64,000 nt of DNA from positions 110,485 through 174,484 of the forward strand of contig WXFD01000011.1 in the NCBI GenBank assembly GCA_009877105.1. The letters run 5' to 3'. Below, piece after piece: positions 1 to 9,872 of this stretch; position 1 is the stretch's first letter, and every line of letters begins with the position of its first letter. This DNA is from Bacteroidales bacterium (GTDB lineage Bacteria > Bacteroidota > Bacteroidia > Bacteroidales > VadinHA17). The notes under the pieces are model-generated. The model saw only the letters and a list, made by a program, of their open reading frames with translations. It did not search any database and had not been told where the DNA came from. Both the position numbers and the translations under genes were made by a program.

Positions 1-1198
1 CAGGAGGATCCTGCGGCGTTGCATTGTATTCATAGTTTGGATTGAGGTCGTGCTGGAAAATATATGCTGAGGGATGATATGCGCAGCAGGTCCATTCGGC
101 AACATTGCCTGACATATCAAACAATCCGTATTCATTTGGTTCATAGGAACCGACTTTTGAGGTATATACAGTTCCGTCGTCAATATAATTACCGCGTAAG
201 GGTTTGAAGTTGGCAAGAAAACAGCCCTGGTAATTCCGGGTGTATGGCCCGCCCCATGGGTACATTGAAAGATCGAGACCTCCTCTTGCAGCATATTCCC
301 ATTCTGTTTCAAGCGGAAGCCTGTAGGCCTGTACATCGGCAATACCTTTCTTCCTGAGGGCAGTATTCATGTAGTCGGTTCTCCATCTGCTGAAAGCTGT
401 TGCCTGAACCCATGATACACCAACCACAGGATAGTCATCAAATGAAGGATGCCAGAAATAAAGATCGGCCTGGGGGTCATTGAATGAGTATGTAAAATCC
501 CTTATCCAGCAAAGCGTATCGGGATAAATGTTTATCACATTGCGTTTTATGAAAGAGGAACGGTCTTTCACTTCTGTCCTGGAACCATCAGGATTGGTTA
601 CATAGCCCTCATATTTTCCGGTATTGTTTGCATAATCGTGAACGTACCTTGCCTTTGCAGCCTGCTGATAATCAACCCAGAAATAGGAATAGTTCAGTTT
701 TCTGATATCAATCTGCTTTTTGCTGTTGAACCTTTCCTCAGGAGGATAATACATCTCCTCGAGAACTGCTGCAGTAGTCTCTTCCCTCGGATCAATCCTT
801 TCATTCCAGTTGATCACGTTTGGTTCAATGACGTTGCCTTCCCTGTCAACCATGAAATAATTCCTGTTTGGAACCCCTGCATTGCCCAGATTTGTACGGA
901 GAATGGAATCGCGGACATAATAAACAAACTGACGGTATTTGTTGTTTGTTATTTCAGTCTGATCCATCCAAAATGCATCAACCGTTACGGTTTTTGAGAT
1001 TGTGTTCGCGGCGAAGACGGCATCCTGGTCGCTTGGCCCCATCTCGAAGCTTCCTGCTGGAATAAATGCCATCTCAAAAGGCTCAGGCTCAAAAAAGTTC
1101 TTTCTCCCTGCAATGCCCGTCAGCTCTCCGGTATTTGATGAGCCGCAGCCGCTTAACACTACTATTGTAATCAGAGCTGAAAAAATTACCTTTTTCAT
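1..1198 (-). CDS. gldK: GldK/PorK, T9SS ring lipoprotein (partial, 3' end outside window)
   Basis: About 399 codons are visible without a stop, so the C-terminus lies beyond the left edge. The protein starts with a lipoprotein signal ending in a lipobox (L-S-G-C, Cys18). It then has a formylglycine-generating-enzyme (SUMF1) fold with segments such as MGPSDQD, WMDQTEITNNKYR, YRLPLETEWEYAARGG and GLFDMSGNVAEW. GldK/PorK proteins have this fold without its catalytic role; with GldN/PorN they form the periplasmic ring of the type IX secretion system. It lies 44 bp downstream of porP in the order porP-porK known from Porphyromonas, so porL, porM and porN are expected just outside the window (inference). 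The ATG start gives a clean signal peptide. Confidence 0.92.
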   Translation of the reverse strand, partial: MKKVIFSALITIVVLSGCGSSNTGELTGIAGRKNFFEPEPFEMAFIPAGSFEMGPSDQDAVFAANTISKTVTVDAFWMDQTEITNNKYRQFVYYVRDSILRTNLGNAGVPNRNYFMVDREGNVIEPNVINWNERIDPREETTAAVLEEMYYPPEERFNSKKQIDIRKLNYSYFWVDYQQAAKARYVHDYANNTGKYEGYVTNPDGSRTEVKDRSSFIKRNVINIYPDTLCWIRDFTYSFNDPQADLYFWHPSFDDYPVVGVSWVQATAFSRWRTDYMNTALRKKGIADVQAYRLPLETEWEYAARGGLDLSMYPWGGPYTRNYQGCFLANFKPLRGNYIDDGTVYTSKVGSYEPNEYGLFDMSGNVAEWTCCAYHPSAYIFQHDLNPNYEYNATPQDPP

Positions 1199-1242
1199 AT
1201 TGCTATAGGATTTTATGCAAGTACGTTTAATTCAAAAATTTA

Positions 1243-2187
1243 TTATAAAAACCTGATACTTTTATATCGCATGGGACTTTTGCCCAGGCTGATGTCGAAG
1301 CAATAACTGACCATAAATTCATGGGATCCGCTTGTATTCCTGATAATGTCCGTGACCGGAAAATCATACGCATATCCTACTCTTATTCCATTTGATAATT
1401 CTATTCCCAGTATTGCTGCAAACGCATCTCCGGGTCTGTAAGAAACGCCGCCCCATATCTTTTTATTGTATCGTATCAGGGAAGTTGCTGAAAATTGGAG
1501 AACTTTTCCGTCAGTCATGGTATAGACCGAAGGCAGCAATTCCAGGGATGGACTTGGCAATTGCAGAATATACCCTGCTGTAAAATAATAATGCCTGCTT
1601 AAATATGTAATTCCTTTCGAGAACTTGATGTTGGGTTGGTTTATATGTGTAACTGATAAACCGGCATAATACTTTTCGGCTTTGTAATAAAGACCTAATC
1701 CTGCATCGAAGGCCAGACTGCTTTCCTTACTCTCGGGGATCAACGGATCGCCTGAGGGAGGTGTGAAAATATCGCTTTCCGGTATTTTCCAGACCGGGTC
1801 AAGGGTCATGTTGAACATTCCGGCACTGATACCTATCCCCAGGGTTCCCTGGCCAAGCTCCATATGATATGAGTAGTTAAGTGCCAGACTGATATCTCTT
1901 TCAAAACCGATTTTGTCACTCTTGACCATCAATCCTGCCCCGCTATTTATCTTGAACGGTGCAATGGGTGCACTGACATTGAAAAGGGTGGTTGCGGGGG
2001 CTCCCTTAAATCCAACCCATTGCTGCCTGTTAACGGCAGTTGCACATGCCATTCCCGGAATGCCGGCAAATCCCGGGTTATACGTCAGGGTATTGAACAT
2101 ATAATTGCTGGTCAGAGCATCCTGCTGGGAAAATCCGCAGACCTGAAAAACTACTAAAATCAAAAATATGAAATACAGTTTTTTCAA
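1243..2187 (-). CDS. porP: PorP/SprF-family T9SS outer membrane protein
   Basis: The 314-residue protein has a signal peptide ending near GFSQQD and the family's typical N-terminus (SNYMFNTLTYNPGFAG, then NRQQWVGFKGAP). The rest is alternating beta-barrel strand sequence ending in an aromatic-rich C-terminus. PorP/SprF proteins are outer membrane barrels of the type IX secretion system. Many genomes carry several paralogues, but the position directly upstream of gldK/porK marks this one as the core PorP. The start codon is TTG: no ATG precedes it nearby in frame, and it begins the signal peptide exactly. The 183-bp gap upstream (2188-2370) may hold its promoter; I see no convincing box there. 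Confidence 0.9.
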   Translation of the reverse strand: MKKLYFIFLILVVFQVCGFSQQDALTSNYMFNTLTYNPGFAGIPGMACATAVNRQQWVGFKGAPATTLFNVSAPIAPFKINSGAGLMVKSDKIGFERDISLALNYSYHMELGQGTLGIGISAGMFNMTLDPVWKIPESDIFTPPSGDPLIPESKESSLAFDAGLGLYYKAEKYYAGLSVTHINQPNIKFSKGITYLSRHYYFTAGYILQLPSPSLELLPSVYTMTDGKVLQFSATSLIRYNKKIWGGVSYRPGDAFAAILGIELSNGIRVGYAYDFPVTDIIRNTSGSHEFMVSYCFDISLGKSPMRYKSIRFL

Positions 2188-2370
2188 TTCGCAAAAGAAT
2201 GAATAAGCCCATTTATTGAACCGGTAAAGTAAATAAAATTCTACTTTGCAACCAAATCTGGCTGTATTTAGTTATAAACTATATTGTATTCTGTTTCAAC
2301 GGGAACATCATTGTCAGATGCTATTCCTGGCTGAAAAAATAACGATGAAAAAAGGAATAAATTTTATGGT

Positions 2371-3540
2371 TCAGGATTTAATCCGTTCAACTGCTTTTAC
2401 CCACCTGTCAGGCAGCTCATTTTTGTTGGCTTTCAGGTAATCTTCATGGGAACAGGCTATATAGACCTTGCCGGAATTGATGTCAGTAAGTTCAATCCAC
2501 CATCGTTCGGTATAATTGCTCTTGACGAAAATCAGGTCTTCTTCAAGATCTTTTACCCTCACATGATATTTTATAAAGCGTCCCGAATTAGTGTCACTCA
2601 GTGCAGGAGTCTCATACTGTTTCTGTGAAAATCCTTCAAGGAAGAACCACAGAATCTGCGCAGCGAGGCCTGTTGTCTGGCCTCTGACATCAAATTCCGG
2701 ATTAACATCGAAAAGGCCGAAAACTTTGAGTCTGTCAGAAATACCTGCATACCGGGCAAGCAGGCATATCTCTTCGCCATAAAATCCATTCGGTGAGGGG
2801 ATCGCGGTTCCCGGGGCATCTGACTGCCTTACCGAGGAAATGTCAAACAGGGCTGCTTCGGAATCCCTGAAAAGAGGTTCGGTCAGATAGATCGCCTGAC
2901 GCACATCTCCAATCCTTACAAGCTCTGAGTTGTTCCTGGCAAAACGGTTTAGAACCTGCTGATCATTGAGGTAAGTCTGGTATCCGATATTGATGAAATG
3001 TTCCATGGTCCTGTTGTGGGCCCGTGTAATGTCATTGAGGTACGAAGATGAACTAAAGGCCCCTGTTTCGCTGGTGAAATCGATTCTTGGATCCACGGAG
3101 ATCATTGTATATTTCTTTTTCAGCACCGACATTGACCTGTCAATTGCTGTTATCAGTGCGCTGCTGCCCCCGATTATGACCGGAAATATGTTTTCGCGCA
3201 TAAAAAAGACAAGAATATCGGTGAGTCCCGCAATCGTATCATTGAAAGCCATCCCCTGTTTCATGTTCCCAAGGTCGGCGATTTTGATTTTTCCCGGGAT
3301 TTTTGCCAGGTTGTAAAGCTGCTGTCTTATGGCATCCGGAGCTTTGTCTGAACCGGGGTTTGGTGAATTCCGTCCATCGGGTACGCCTATAAGAACTACC
3401 TTGAATCTCTCGCCAGGATTGATTCTGTCGTTTTCGGTGTGGATGGAAATATTGTGCGGAAAACCTGCATTGGAAGTCATGTTCAGGAATTCCGGCTCAT
3501 CAATGCTTACGGGATCGAAGTAATCTTTAAGGTCCAGCAT
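2371..3540 (-). CDS. Ureohydrolase (arginase/formiminoglutamase) fold protein, metal site degenerate
   Basis: The 389-residue protein has the ureohydrolase layout: a core strand (VVLIGVPDG), PGSDKAPDAIR, then the three metal-ligand motifs of the family in altered form. GGDHS reads GGSSA (124-128), DAHxD reads DPRID (150-154) and SFDIDxxDP reads LFDISSVRQSDAP (231-243). Both ligand histidines are absent, so binuclear manganese binding and arginase, agmatinase or formiminoglutamase activity are unlikely. It may instead be structural or regulatory (inference). It sits 5 bp downstream of topA and upstream of porP-gldK in the same direction, a placement that suggests a role tied to type IX secretion. 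Automatic annotation as formimidoylglutamase would probably be misleading. Confidence 0.8.
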   Translation of the reverse strand: MLDLKDYFDPVSIDEPEFLNMTSNAGFPHNISIHTENDRINPGERFKVVLIGVPDGRNSPNPGSDKAPDAIRQQLYNLAKIPGKIKIADLGNMKQGMAFNDTIAGLTDILVFFMRENIFPVIIGGSSALITAIDRSMSVLKKKYTMISVDPRIDFTSETGAFSSSSYLNDITRAHNRTMEHFINIGYQTYLNDQQVLNRFARNNSELVRIGDVRQAIYLTEPLFRDSEAALFDISSVRQSDAPGTAIPSPNGFYGEEICLLARYAGISDRLKVFGLFDVNPEFDVRGQTTGLAAQILWFFLEGFSQKQYETPALSDTNSGRFIKYHVRVKDLEEDLIFVKSNYTERWWIELTDINSGKVYIACSHEDYLKANKNELPDRWVKAVERIKS

Positions 3541-3545
3541 CTGGT

Positions 3546-5852
3546 TCAGGTTCTTTTCTGTTTCTTTTCAGTTTCTTCTATTATCCTGATACAATCTTCT
3601 CTTGTCATTTTTTCAGGATCACTACCCTTCGGCAGGCGGTAATTCTTCCTGTCGCGGGAAAGATACGGACCATATCTGCCATTAAGTAAAAGCACATCCC
3701 CGAAATCCTTCAGAACCTTCTTACTGTCTGATTCGTTTTTCTCCCTGATAATTTCCACACCTCTTTCGAGAGTTACCGTGTATGGGTCATCAACGCCTTT
3801 TTTCAGGGAGTAGAATTTATTCCTGTAGCGGATAAAGGGTCCGAACCTGCCTGTACCGGCGATCATTTCATCACCTTCGTGAATGCCCAGCGACCTTGGC
3901 AGGCGGAACAGGTTAAGAGCCTCTTCAAGGGTTATCGTTTCAAGAAGCTGATTCTTCAGAAGGCTTGCAAACCTGGGTTTTTCACCCGTGTCTGAATCAC
4001 CAATCTGGGCAACGGGTCCGAATCTTCCCATTTTTACCGATACTTTCTCACCCGTTTCCGGATGATTGCCAAGGACGCGGATCCCTTTTTTACGATCCTT
4101 TTTCTCCAGGGTGTCGGTCACCTTCTTATGGAATACAGGGTAGAACTTGTCAAGCATACCGGTCCATTTCAGCCTGCCTTCCGCAATCTTGTCGAATTGT
4201 TCCTCTATCCCGGCGGTAAAATTATAATCGACGATATCGGGAAAATTTTCAACAAGAAAATCATTTACAATCATACCTATATCCTGGGGAAACAGTTTTG
4301 ATTTTTCTTTTCCCGCTGCCTCTGAACGGATTGATGATGTGAGCCGGTCTCCGGAAAGAGTAAGTACCTTTATCTGGCGTTTTTCTCCCGGCCGGTCTCC
4401 CCGTATTACATATCCTCTGTTCTGAATGGTTGAGATTGTAGGAGCATATGTGGAAGGACGCCCGATTCCGAGTTCCTCAAGCTTTTTGACAAGGCTGGCT
4501 TCGGTATACCTGGGCAGGGGGGATGTAAATTTCTGGGTGGCGGTGATAGTGTTATAGAGAAGATTCATGTCTTTTTCCACCCTTGGCAATATATGTTTTT
4601 CGTCATCCCCGTTTTCAGTATCAGTTGATTCAGAATAAAGCCTGAGGAATCCGTCGAATTTTATCACCTCACCTGTGGCAGTGAATGTAACAGGTGAATT
4701 GTTCATTCCGATCAGTATGGTGGTGCGTTCAATTTCGGCATCCGACATTTGTGATGCTATGGTCCTTTTCCAGATAAGTTCATACAGCTTTTTTTCATTC
4801 TGGCTTCCTGTTATTGTCTGGGCTTCGGGATAAGCGGGTCGGATAGCTTCATGAGCTTCCTGTGCAGTTTTCGATCTGGTCTTGAACTGCCTGGTTTTTG
4901 AATATTTCTCTCCGTATTCAGCAACGATAACTTCCTTCGACTTTGCAAGTGCCAGCCTGGAAAGATTCGTGGAGTCGGTTCTCATGTAGGTTATTTTCCC
5001 CGCTTCATATAACTTCTGTGCAACTGTCATGGTCTGTGCAACTGAGAAGCCCAGCTTCCTGTATGCTTCCTGCTGAAGCGTTGAGGTGGTAAACGGAGGT
5101 GCGGGCGATCGTGTACCCGGTTTGACGGTGATCCCTGAAACCCTGAATTTGGCAGGGATACAGTGCTTCAGGAAAGCTTCTGCATCTTTTTCATCACGGA
5201 ACTTCTTTGAGGCTTCGGCCCTGATGAGATTGTTTTCCTGAACCTCTGCCGTTTCAGGATGGAACAAGCCCGTTACCCGGAAAGCAGATTCCGTCTTGAA
5301 AGATATTATTTCCCTTTCCCTCTCTACAATCAGTCTGACAGCAACCGACTGAACCCTTCCGGCAGAAAGGGCAGGCTGGACCTTTTTCCACAGGACCGGT
5401 GAAATCTCAAAACCGACTATCCTGTCAAGAATACGCCTGGCCTGCTGGGAATTGACAAGATTCATGTCAATCTGCCGCGGATTCAGGACGGCATTGGAAA
5501 TTGCATCTTTTGTAATTTCATGGAATACGATCCTCCTTGTAGAAGCCGGATCCAGGTTGAGAACGGAAGCCAGGTGCCAGGCAATCGCCTCACCCTCCCG
5601 GTCCTCATCGGAGGCAAGCCAGATAATTCTGGATTCACCGGCAGCCTTTCGCAGATCATTGACAATCTTTACTTTGTCTTTGGGTATTTCGTATTCGGGG
5701 GAAAAATTGTTGACGATATCTATCCCAAGGTTTTTCTTTGCAAGATCCCTTATATGACCGAAACTGGAAACAACACGGAAATCTTTTCCCAGGAATTTCT
5801 CTAATGTTTTTGCTTTCGCCGGCGACTCCACAATGACCAGATTTTCTATCAT
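3546..5852 (-). CDS. topA: DNA topoisomerase I
   Basis: Type IA topoisomerase that relaxes negative supercoils by transient single-strand cleavage. I chose the ATG at 5852 (768 residues) because it begins exactly at the Toprim start MIENLVIVESPAKAKT; an ATG 15 codons upstream adds an atypical leader. The acidic Toprim triad is in SDEDREGEAIAWH, and the nucleophilic tyrosine is in ITYMRTDSTNLS at about residue 289. The C-terminus has Topo_C repeats (GRFGPFIRY, GRYGPYLSR) in place of zinc fingers: the cysteine pairs of the E. coli enzyme are missing. It is the first gene of a minus-strand run with the ureohydrolase-like gene, porP and gldK. Confidence 0.97.
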   Translation of the reverse strand: MIENLVIVESPAKAKTLEKFLGKDFRVVSSFGHIRDLAKKNLGIDIVNNFSPEYEIPKDKVKIVNDLRKAAGESRIIWLASDEDREGEAIAWHLASVLNLDPASTRRIVFHEITKDAISNAVLNPRQIDMNLVNSQQARRILDRIVGFEISPVLWKKVQPALSAGRVQSVAVRLIVEREREIISFKTESAFRVTGLFHPETAEVQENNLIRAEASKKFRDEKDAEAFLKHCIPAKFRVSGITVKPGTRSPAPPFTTSTLQQEAYRKLGFSVAQTMTVAQKLYEAGKITYMRTDSTNLSRLALAKSKEVIVAEYGEKYSKTRQFKTRSKTAQEAHEAIRPAYPEAQTITGSQNEKKLYELIWKRTIASQMSDAEIERTTILIGMNNSPVTFTATGEVIKFDGFLRLYSESTDTENGDDEKHILPRVEKDMNLLYNTITATQKFTSPLPRYTEASLVKKLEELGIGRPSTYAPTISTIQNRGYVIRGDRPGEKRQIKVLTLSGDRLTSSIRSEAAGKEKSKLFPQDIGMIVNDFLVENFPDIVDYNFTAGIEEQFDKIAEGRLKWTGMLDKFYPVFHKKVTDTLEKKDRKKGIRVLGNHPETGEKVSVKMGRFGPVAQIGDSDTGEKPRFASLLKNQLLETITLEEALNLFRLPRSLGIHEGDEMIAGTGRFGPFIRYRNKFYSLKKGVDDPYTVTLERGVEIIREKNESDSKKVLKDFGDVLLLNGRYGPYLSRDRKNYRLPKGSDPEKMTREDCIRIIEETEKKQKRT

Positions 5853-5945
5853 TACCGGTATGGATTTTTCTGTTAAAAACACGACAAAGTAAATCATTTA
5901 AGGGGCAAACTTCAAAATTTACCGTCAAGATTCTTTTATAATTGC

Positions 5946-5953
5946 TATTTTTG
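5946..5953 (+). promoter_or_regulatory. Putative Bacteroidota -7 promoter box
   Basis: TATTTTTG matches the Bacteroidota -7 consensus TAnnTTTG exactly and ends 17 bp before the ATG of the penicillin-binding protein gene. No clear -33 TTTG lies at the usual 19-21 bp spacing, so this is only a half-supported promoter. Confidence 0.4.
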
Positions 5954-5970
5954 CGGCAAATTAAAGTTGA

Positions 5971-8319
5971 ATGAAAAGCACAAACCCCGACCGAAAATAC
6001 ATAGTCTGGTTCTGGTGCTTGTTTACCGTACCGTTTATTGTAATATTTCTTTTGTTTCTTCTGATTTCCAGGGGAAAGCTGGGGCCTATGCCATCATTCA
6101 GGGAACTTGAGAACCCTGAATATTATCTTGCGGCAGAGGTCTTTTCCGAGGACGGGGTTCTTTTGGGCAAAATAAGCATTGAAAACAGGACATGGACGGA
6201 ATACAAGGATTTGTCACCTTATCTAGTTGATGCGCTGATTGCAACCGAGGATATAAGATATTACCGTCATTCGGGTATTGATGTCAGGGGTCTTGGCCGT
6301 ACAATAGTACGGACTATTCTTCTCGGGCAGAATACCGGGGGCGGAAGCACAATTACCCAGCAGCTTGCTAAGCAGCTGTATCCGAGGGATACGGCAAAAA
6401 TATCAGCTTTCGTGAGAAATATCAGGCTTGGTGTGACAAAGTTCAAGGAATGGCAGACTGCAATTAAGCTTGAGCGCAGCTATACAAAGGAGGAGATCAT
6501 CGCAATGTATCTGAATAAGTTCGACTTTTTGTATAATGCTATCGGCATCAGATCGGCTGCAAGGGTATACTTCAACACCACACCCGATTCCCTGAACCTT
6601 CAGGAGGCTGCCGTTCTTGTCGGGATGTTGAAAAATTCTGCAAGATATAATCCTGTCAGGAATTATGATCTGATGGTGAAACGGAGGAACGTGGTACTTT
6701 CCCAGCTGGCTAAGTATGGCTATATAAATCCTGCAATAATAGACTCGGTAAAACAGCTGCCCATTGAAACCGATTTCCATCTTGAGGATCATAATACCGG
6801 GCTTGCAACATATCTGAGGGAATACCTGAGGAATACCATGCGCAGACCTGAGCCGGACATTAACAGATATGAGCGTGAGTCTTCGTACCGTGATGCGCTG
6901 TGGGAGTGGGAGAACAATCCGTTATATGGCTGGTGCAATAAAAACCGCAAACCCGACGGCTCAAATTATGATATATACAGGGATGGCCTCAAAATCTATA
7001 CTACAATAAATTCCCGGATGCAGCTGTATGCCGAAGAAGCATTGCGGGAACATCTGTCGAAGGATGTGCAGCCCGGATTTTACAGGAGAGCCAAATCATT
7101 CAGGAATCCGCCCTATTCGAACGACATTTCAAAAAAGGAAGTTGAAGAACTTATAATGAGGTCTCTGAAGGAGAGCGACAGATATTATGTGATGAAAGCA
7201 CGCGGCGTTCCGGAAGATTCTATAATGCTGGCATTTAATACTCCTGTAAAAATGAGGGTGTTTTCATGGAAGGGGGAAAGGGATACGGTAATGACCCCAT
7301 ATGATTCGGTCCGTTATTATAAATATTTCATCCGGTCCGCATTTCTGGTTGAAGATCCTCATACCGGTTATGTAAAAGCCTATGTCGGAGGACCTGATTT
7401 CAGATATTTTAAATGGGATGCGGTAACACAGCAGAGAAAGCAGGTTGGAAGTACAATTAAACCTTTTTTGTACACCATTGCGATGCAAAATGGTTATTCC
7501 CCATGCTATGAGGTGGAAAATATTCCCCGTTCCTTCGATATCCCGGGCGATTCTGTTCCCTGGATCCCAAGAAGCTCGGGACCAAAGGAATATCATGGCA
7601 AGATGGTTACACTTAAATGGGGACTTGCTCAGTCTGAAAACTATATATCAGCCTGGCTTATGGAGCAGTTCAGTCCTTCGGCTGTCACTGATCTTATGAA
7701 GAGAATGGGGATCAGAAGTTACATCGATCCGGTTCCCTCAATCTTCCTGGGAACTTCTGATATCAAGCTTGAGGAGATGGTTGGAGCATACGGAACCTAC
7801 GCCAACAAGGGTGTGTATATAAGGCCTATGTATGTTACAAGGATAGAGGATAAGAACGGGAACGTGATTTCACGGTTCACTCCAATGATTGAAGAGGTTT
7901 TAAGTGAAGAGCAGGCTTATCTAATGCTCGATCTCCTCAGGGGAGTGGTTCTCAACGGGTCAGGCAACAGGATCAGGAGGGTTTATAACCTGATGAACCA
8001 GATAGGAGGGAAGACCGGTACAACCCAGAATCATTCCAACGGCTGGTTTATGGGAATTACCCCCGATCTTGTAGGAGGGGTATGGAGCGGATGGGAAGAT
8101 CAGGCGATCCATTTCGAAACCCTTGGAGAAGGACAGGGTGCCAATATGGCTCTGCCGATTTTTGCACTGTTCCTGAAAAAAGTTTATGCCGATCCCCAGT
8201 TTGGTATTCTGGAAGCAAATGAATTTGAACGTCCTGCCAATTTCAGCATCGAACTTGATTGTGAGAAAGTAAAAAGGGAAAGTTCCAGGCGGCTTAATTA
8301 TAAAAGGGAAAGATATTGA
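5971..8319 (+). CDS. Class A penicillin-binding protein (PBP1a-type transglycosylase/transpeptidase)
   Basis: The 782-residue bifunctional peptidoglycan synthase polymerises glycan strands from lipid II and cross-links them on the periplasmic face. It has one N-terminal membrane anchor (about 11-33). The GT51 domain follows, with catalytic Glu93 in ATEDIRYYRHSGID and the GGSTITQQLAKQL motif. The transpeptidase domain has all three penicillin-binding motifs: STIK with nucleophile Ser494, SEN at 555 and KTG at 681. It is transcribed divergently from topA across about 118 bp and converges on radA. Confidence 0.95.
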   Translation: MKSTNPDRKYIVWFWCLFTVPFIVIFLLFLLISRGKLGPMPSFRELENPEYYLAAEVFSEDGVLLGKISIENRTWTEYKDLSPYLVDALIATEDIRYYRHSGIDVRGLGRTIVRTILLGQNTGGGSTITQQLAKQLYPRDTAKISAFVRNIRLGVTKFKEWQTAIKLERSYTKEEIIAMYLNKFDFLYNAIGIRSAARVYFNTTPDSLNLQEAAVLVGMLKNSARYNPVRNYDLMVKRRNVVLSQLAKYGYINPAIIDSVKQLPIETDFHLEDHNTGLATYLREYLRNTMRRPEPDINRYERESSYRDALWEWENNPLYGWCNKNRKPDGSNYDIYRDGLKIYTTINSRMQLYAEEALREHLSKDVQPGFYRRAKSFRNPPYSNDISKKEVEELIMRSLKESDRYYVMKARGVPEDSIMLAFNTPVKMRVFSWKGERDTVMTPYDSVRYYKYFIRSAFLVEDPHTGYVKAYVGGPDFRYFKWDAVTQQRKQVGSTIKPFLYTIAMQNGYSPCYEVENIPRSFDIPGDSVPWIPRSSGPKEYHGKMVTLKWGLAQSENYISAWLMEQFSPSAVTDLMKRMGIRSYIDPVPSIFLGTSDIKLEEMVGAYGTYANKGVYIRPMYVTRIEDKNGNVISRFTPMIEEVLSEEQAYLMLDLLRGVVLNGSGNRIRRVYNLMNQIGGKTGTTQNHSNGWFMGITPDLVGGVWSGWEDQAIHFETLGEGQGANMALPIFALFLKKVYADPQFGILEANEFERPANFSIELDCEKVKRESSRRLNYKRERY

Positions 8320-8384
8320 ATCACGCCGGAAAGACATTCCCTGTTTGGTTCTGAAATATCTCCTCCGTGACGGTTTGCATTTTG

Positions 8385-9746
8385 TCAGCCGAAAAGCAAT
8401 CTGATCAGGGCTTCTACCTTCCCTGCAGTTAGAATTTCTATCTCACCGTGCCTGTGCCCGATGTTCCTGTGGAAACCTGAAATACATATTTTTCTGAATC
8501 CCATCTTTGATGCTTCCCTGATTCGCTGGTCAATTCTTGAAACTGGTCTTATCTCACCTGACAGTCCTATCTCGCCTGCGAAACAAACATCCTTGTCCAG
8601 TGGAACATCGAGATTGGAGGACAGGATGGCGCTTACTACTGCCAGATCGATTGCAGGGTCATCAACTTTGATTCCGCCAGTTATGTTAAGAAATACATCC
8701 CTGACAGCCAGTCTGAATCCGGCTCTTTTTTCAAGTACCGCCAGCAGCATGTTCAGCCTGCGGATATCAAATCCGGTGGAGCTTCTTTGCGGGGTGCCAT
8801 ATACAGCTGAACTTACCAGGGCCTGTGTTTCGATCAGGAAGGGCCGTAGTCCATCGATAGTGGCAGCGATCGCAATTCCGCTCAGAGGTTCATCATGCTG
8901 ATTGATAAACATCTCTGAAGGATTCGCCACCCCTTTTAATCCGCTCTCCATCATCTCGAATATACCAAGTTCCGAAGTTGATCCGAATCTGTTTTTGACT
9001 GACCTGAGAATGCGGTAGACGTAGTTGCTGTCACCTTCAAAATACAAGACAACATCGACAATATGTTCAAGGATCTTTGGCCCGGCCAGGGTGCCATCTT
9101 TGGTAATATGTCCGATGATAAAAACAGGAATACCTGAAATCTTGGAATATTTGAGCAGCTGTGCAGCACTCTCCCTTACCTGAGAAACCGAACCGGCTGA
9201 TGATTCAAGCATACCGGTCCTGATGGTCTGAATGGAGTCGATGATTATCAGGCCGGGTTTGAGGCTTTCTGCATGAAGAAGTATGTTCTCAAGATCGGTT
9301 TCACCAAAAATGTAGCAATCCGAACCGCTGCCCTTAAGCCGTTTAGCCCTGAGGCTGATCTGTTCTTCACTTTCTTCGCCTGAGACGTACAAAACACTTT
9401 TCCCCTTTATTGAAAGGGCAAGCTGAAGTGCAAGGGTTGATTTACCGACCCCCGGTTCTCCTCCCAGCAATATCAGTGATCCGGCAACCATTCCTCCTCC
9501 AAGTATCCTGTCCAGGTCGGTTATTCCTGTCTTGCTTCTGTTTTTCTCATCCGAAACAATATTGTCGAGAAGCTCGGGTTTCCTCTTCTCAATTCCTGAA
9601 GGCATTACACTGTTGCGGGAAGATGCGGGAACGACCACCTCCTCATGATATGTGTTCCATTCCCTGCATGACGGACATCTGCCTATCCACTTAGGAGATT
9701 CCGCACCGCAGTTCTGGCATATAAATGTTGTTTTGGTCCTGGCCAT
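8385..9746 (-). CDS. radA: DNA repair protein RadA
   Basis: The 453-residue RecA-family ATPase takes part in branch migration during recombinational repair. All expected parts are present: a C4 zinc finger (Cys10, Cys13, Cys24, Cys27), Walker A GGEPGVGKST at 95-104, the RadA-specific KNRFG motif, and a C-terminal Lon-protease-like domain without proteolytic function. Length matches the family (about 450-460). It converges with the PBP gene across 65 bp that show no clear terminator. Confidence 0.97.
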   Translation of the reverse strand: MARTKTTFICQNCGAESPKWIGRCPSCREWNTYHEEVVVPASSRNSVMPSGIEKRKPELLDNIVSDEKNRSKTGITDLDRILGGGMVAGSLILLGGEPGVGKSTLALQLALSIKGKSVLYVSGEESEEQISLRAKRLKGSGSDCYIFGETDLENILLHAESLKPGLIIIDSIQTIRTGMLESSAGSVSQVRESAAQLLKYSKISGIPVFIIGHITKDGTLAGPKILEHIVDVVLYFEGDSNYVYRILRSVKNRFGSTSELGIFEMMESGLKGVANPSEMFINQHDEPLSGIAIAATIDGLRPFLIETQALVSSAVYGTPQRSSTGFDIRRLNMLLAVLEKRAGFRLAVRDVFLNITGGIKVDDPAIDLAVVSAILSSNLDVPLDKDVCFAGEIGLSGEIRPVSRIDQRIREASKMGFRKICISGFHRNIGHRHGEIEILTAGKVEALIRLLFG

Positions 9747-9872
9747 GATCTTTTTTATACCTGCTCCTGCAGAATGATAAATATAATTTTAAACAACGTT
9801 TTTACCAGTATGAAAATCAACAAGATTTATCCGGGGATTCGGTTGAGGTTCAGATGATTGATATTATTGATC

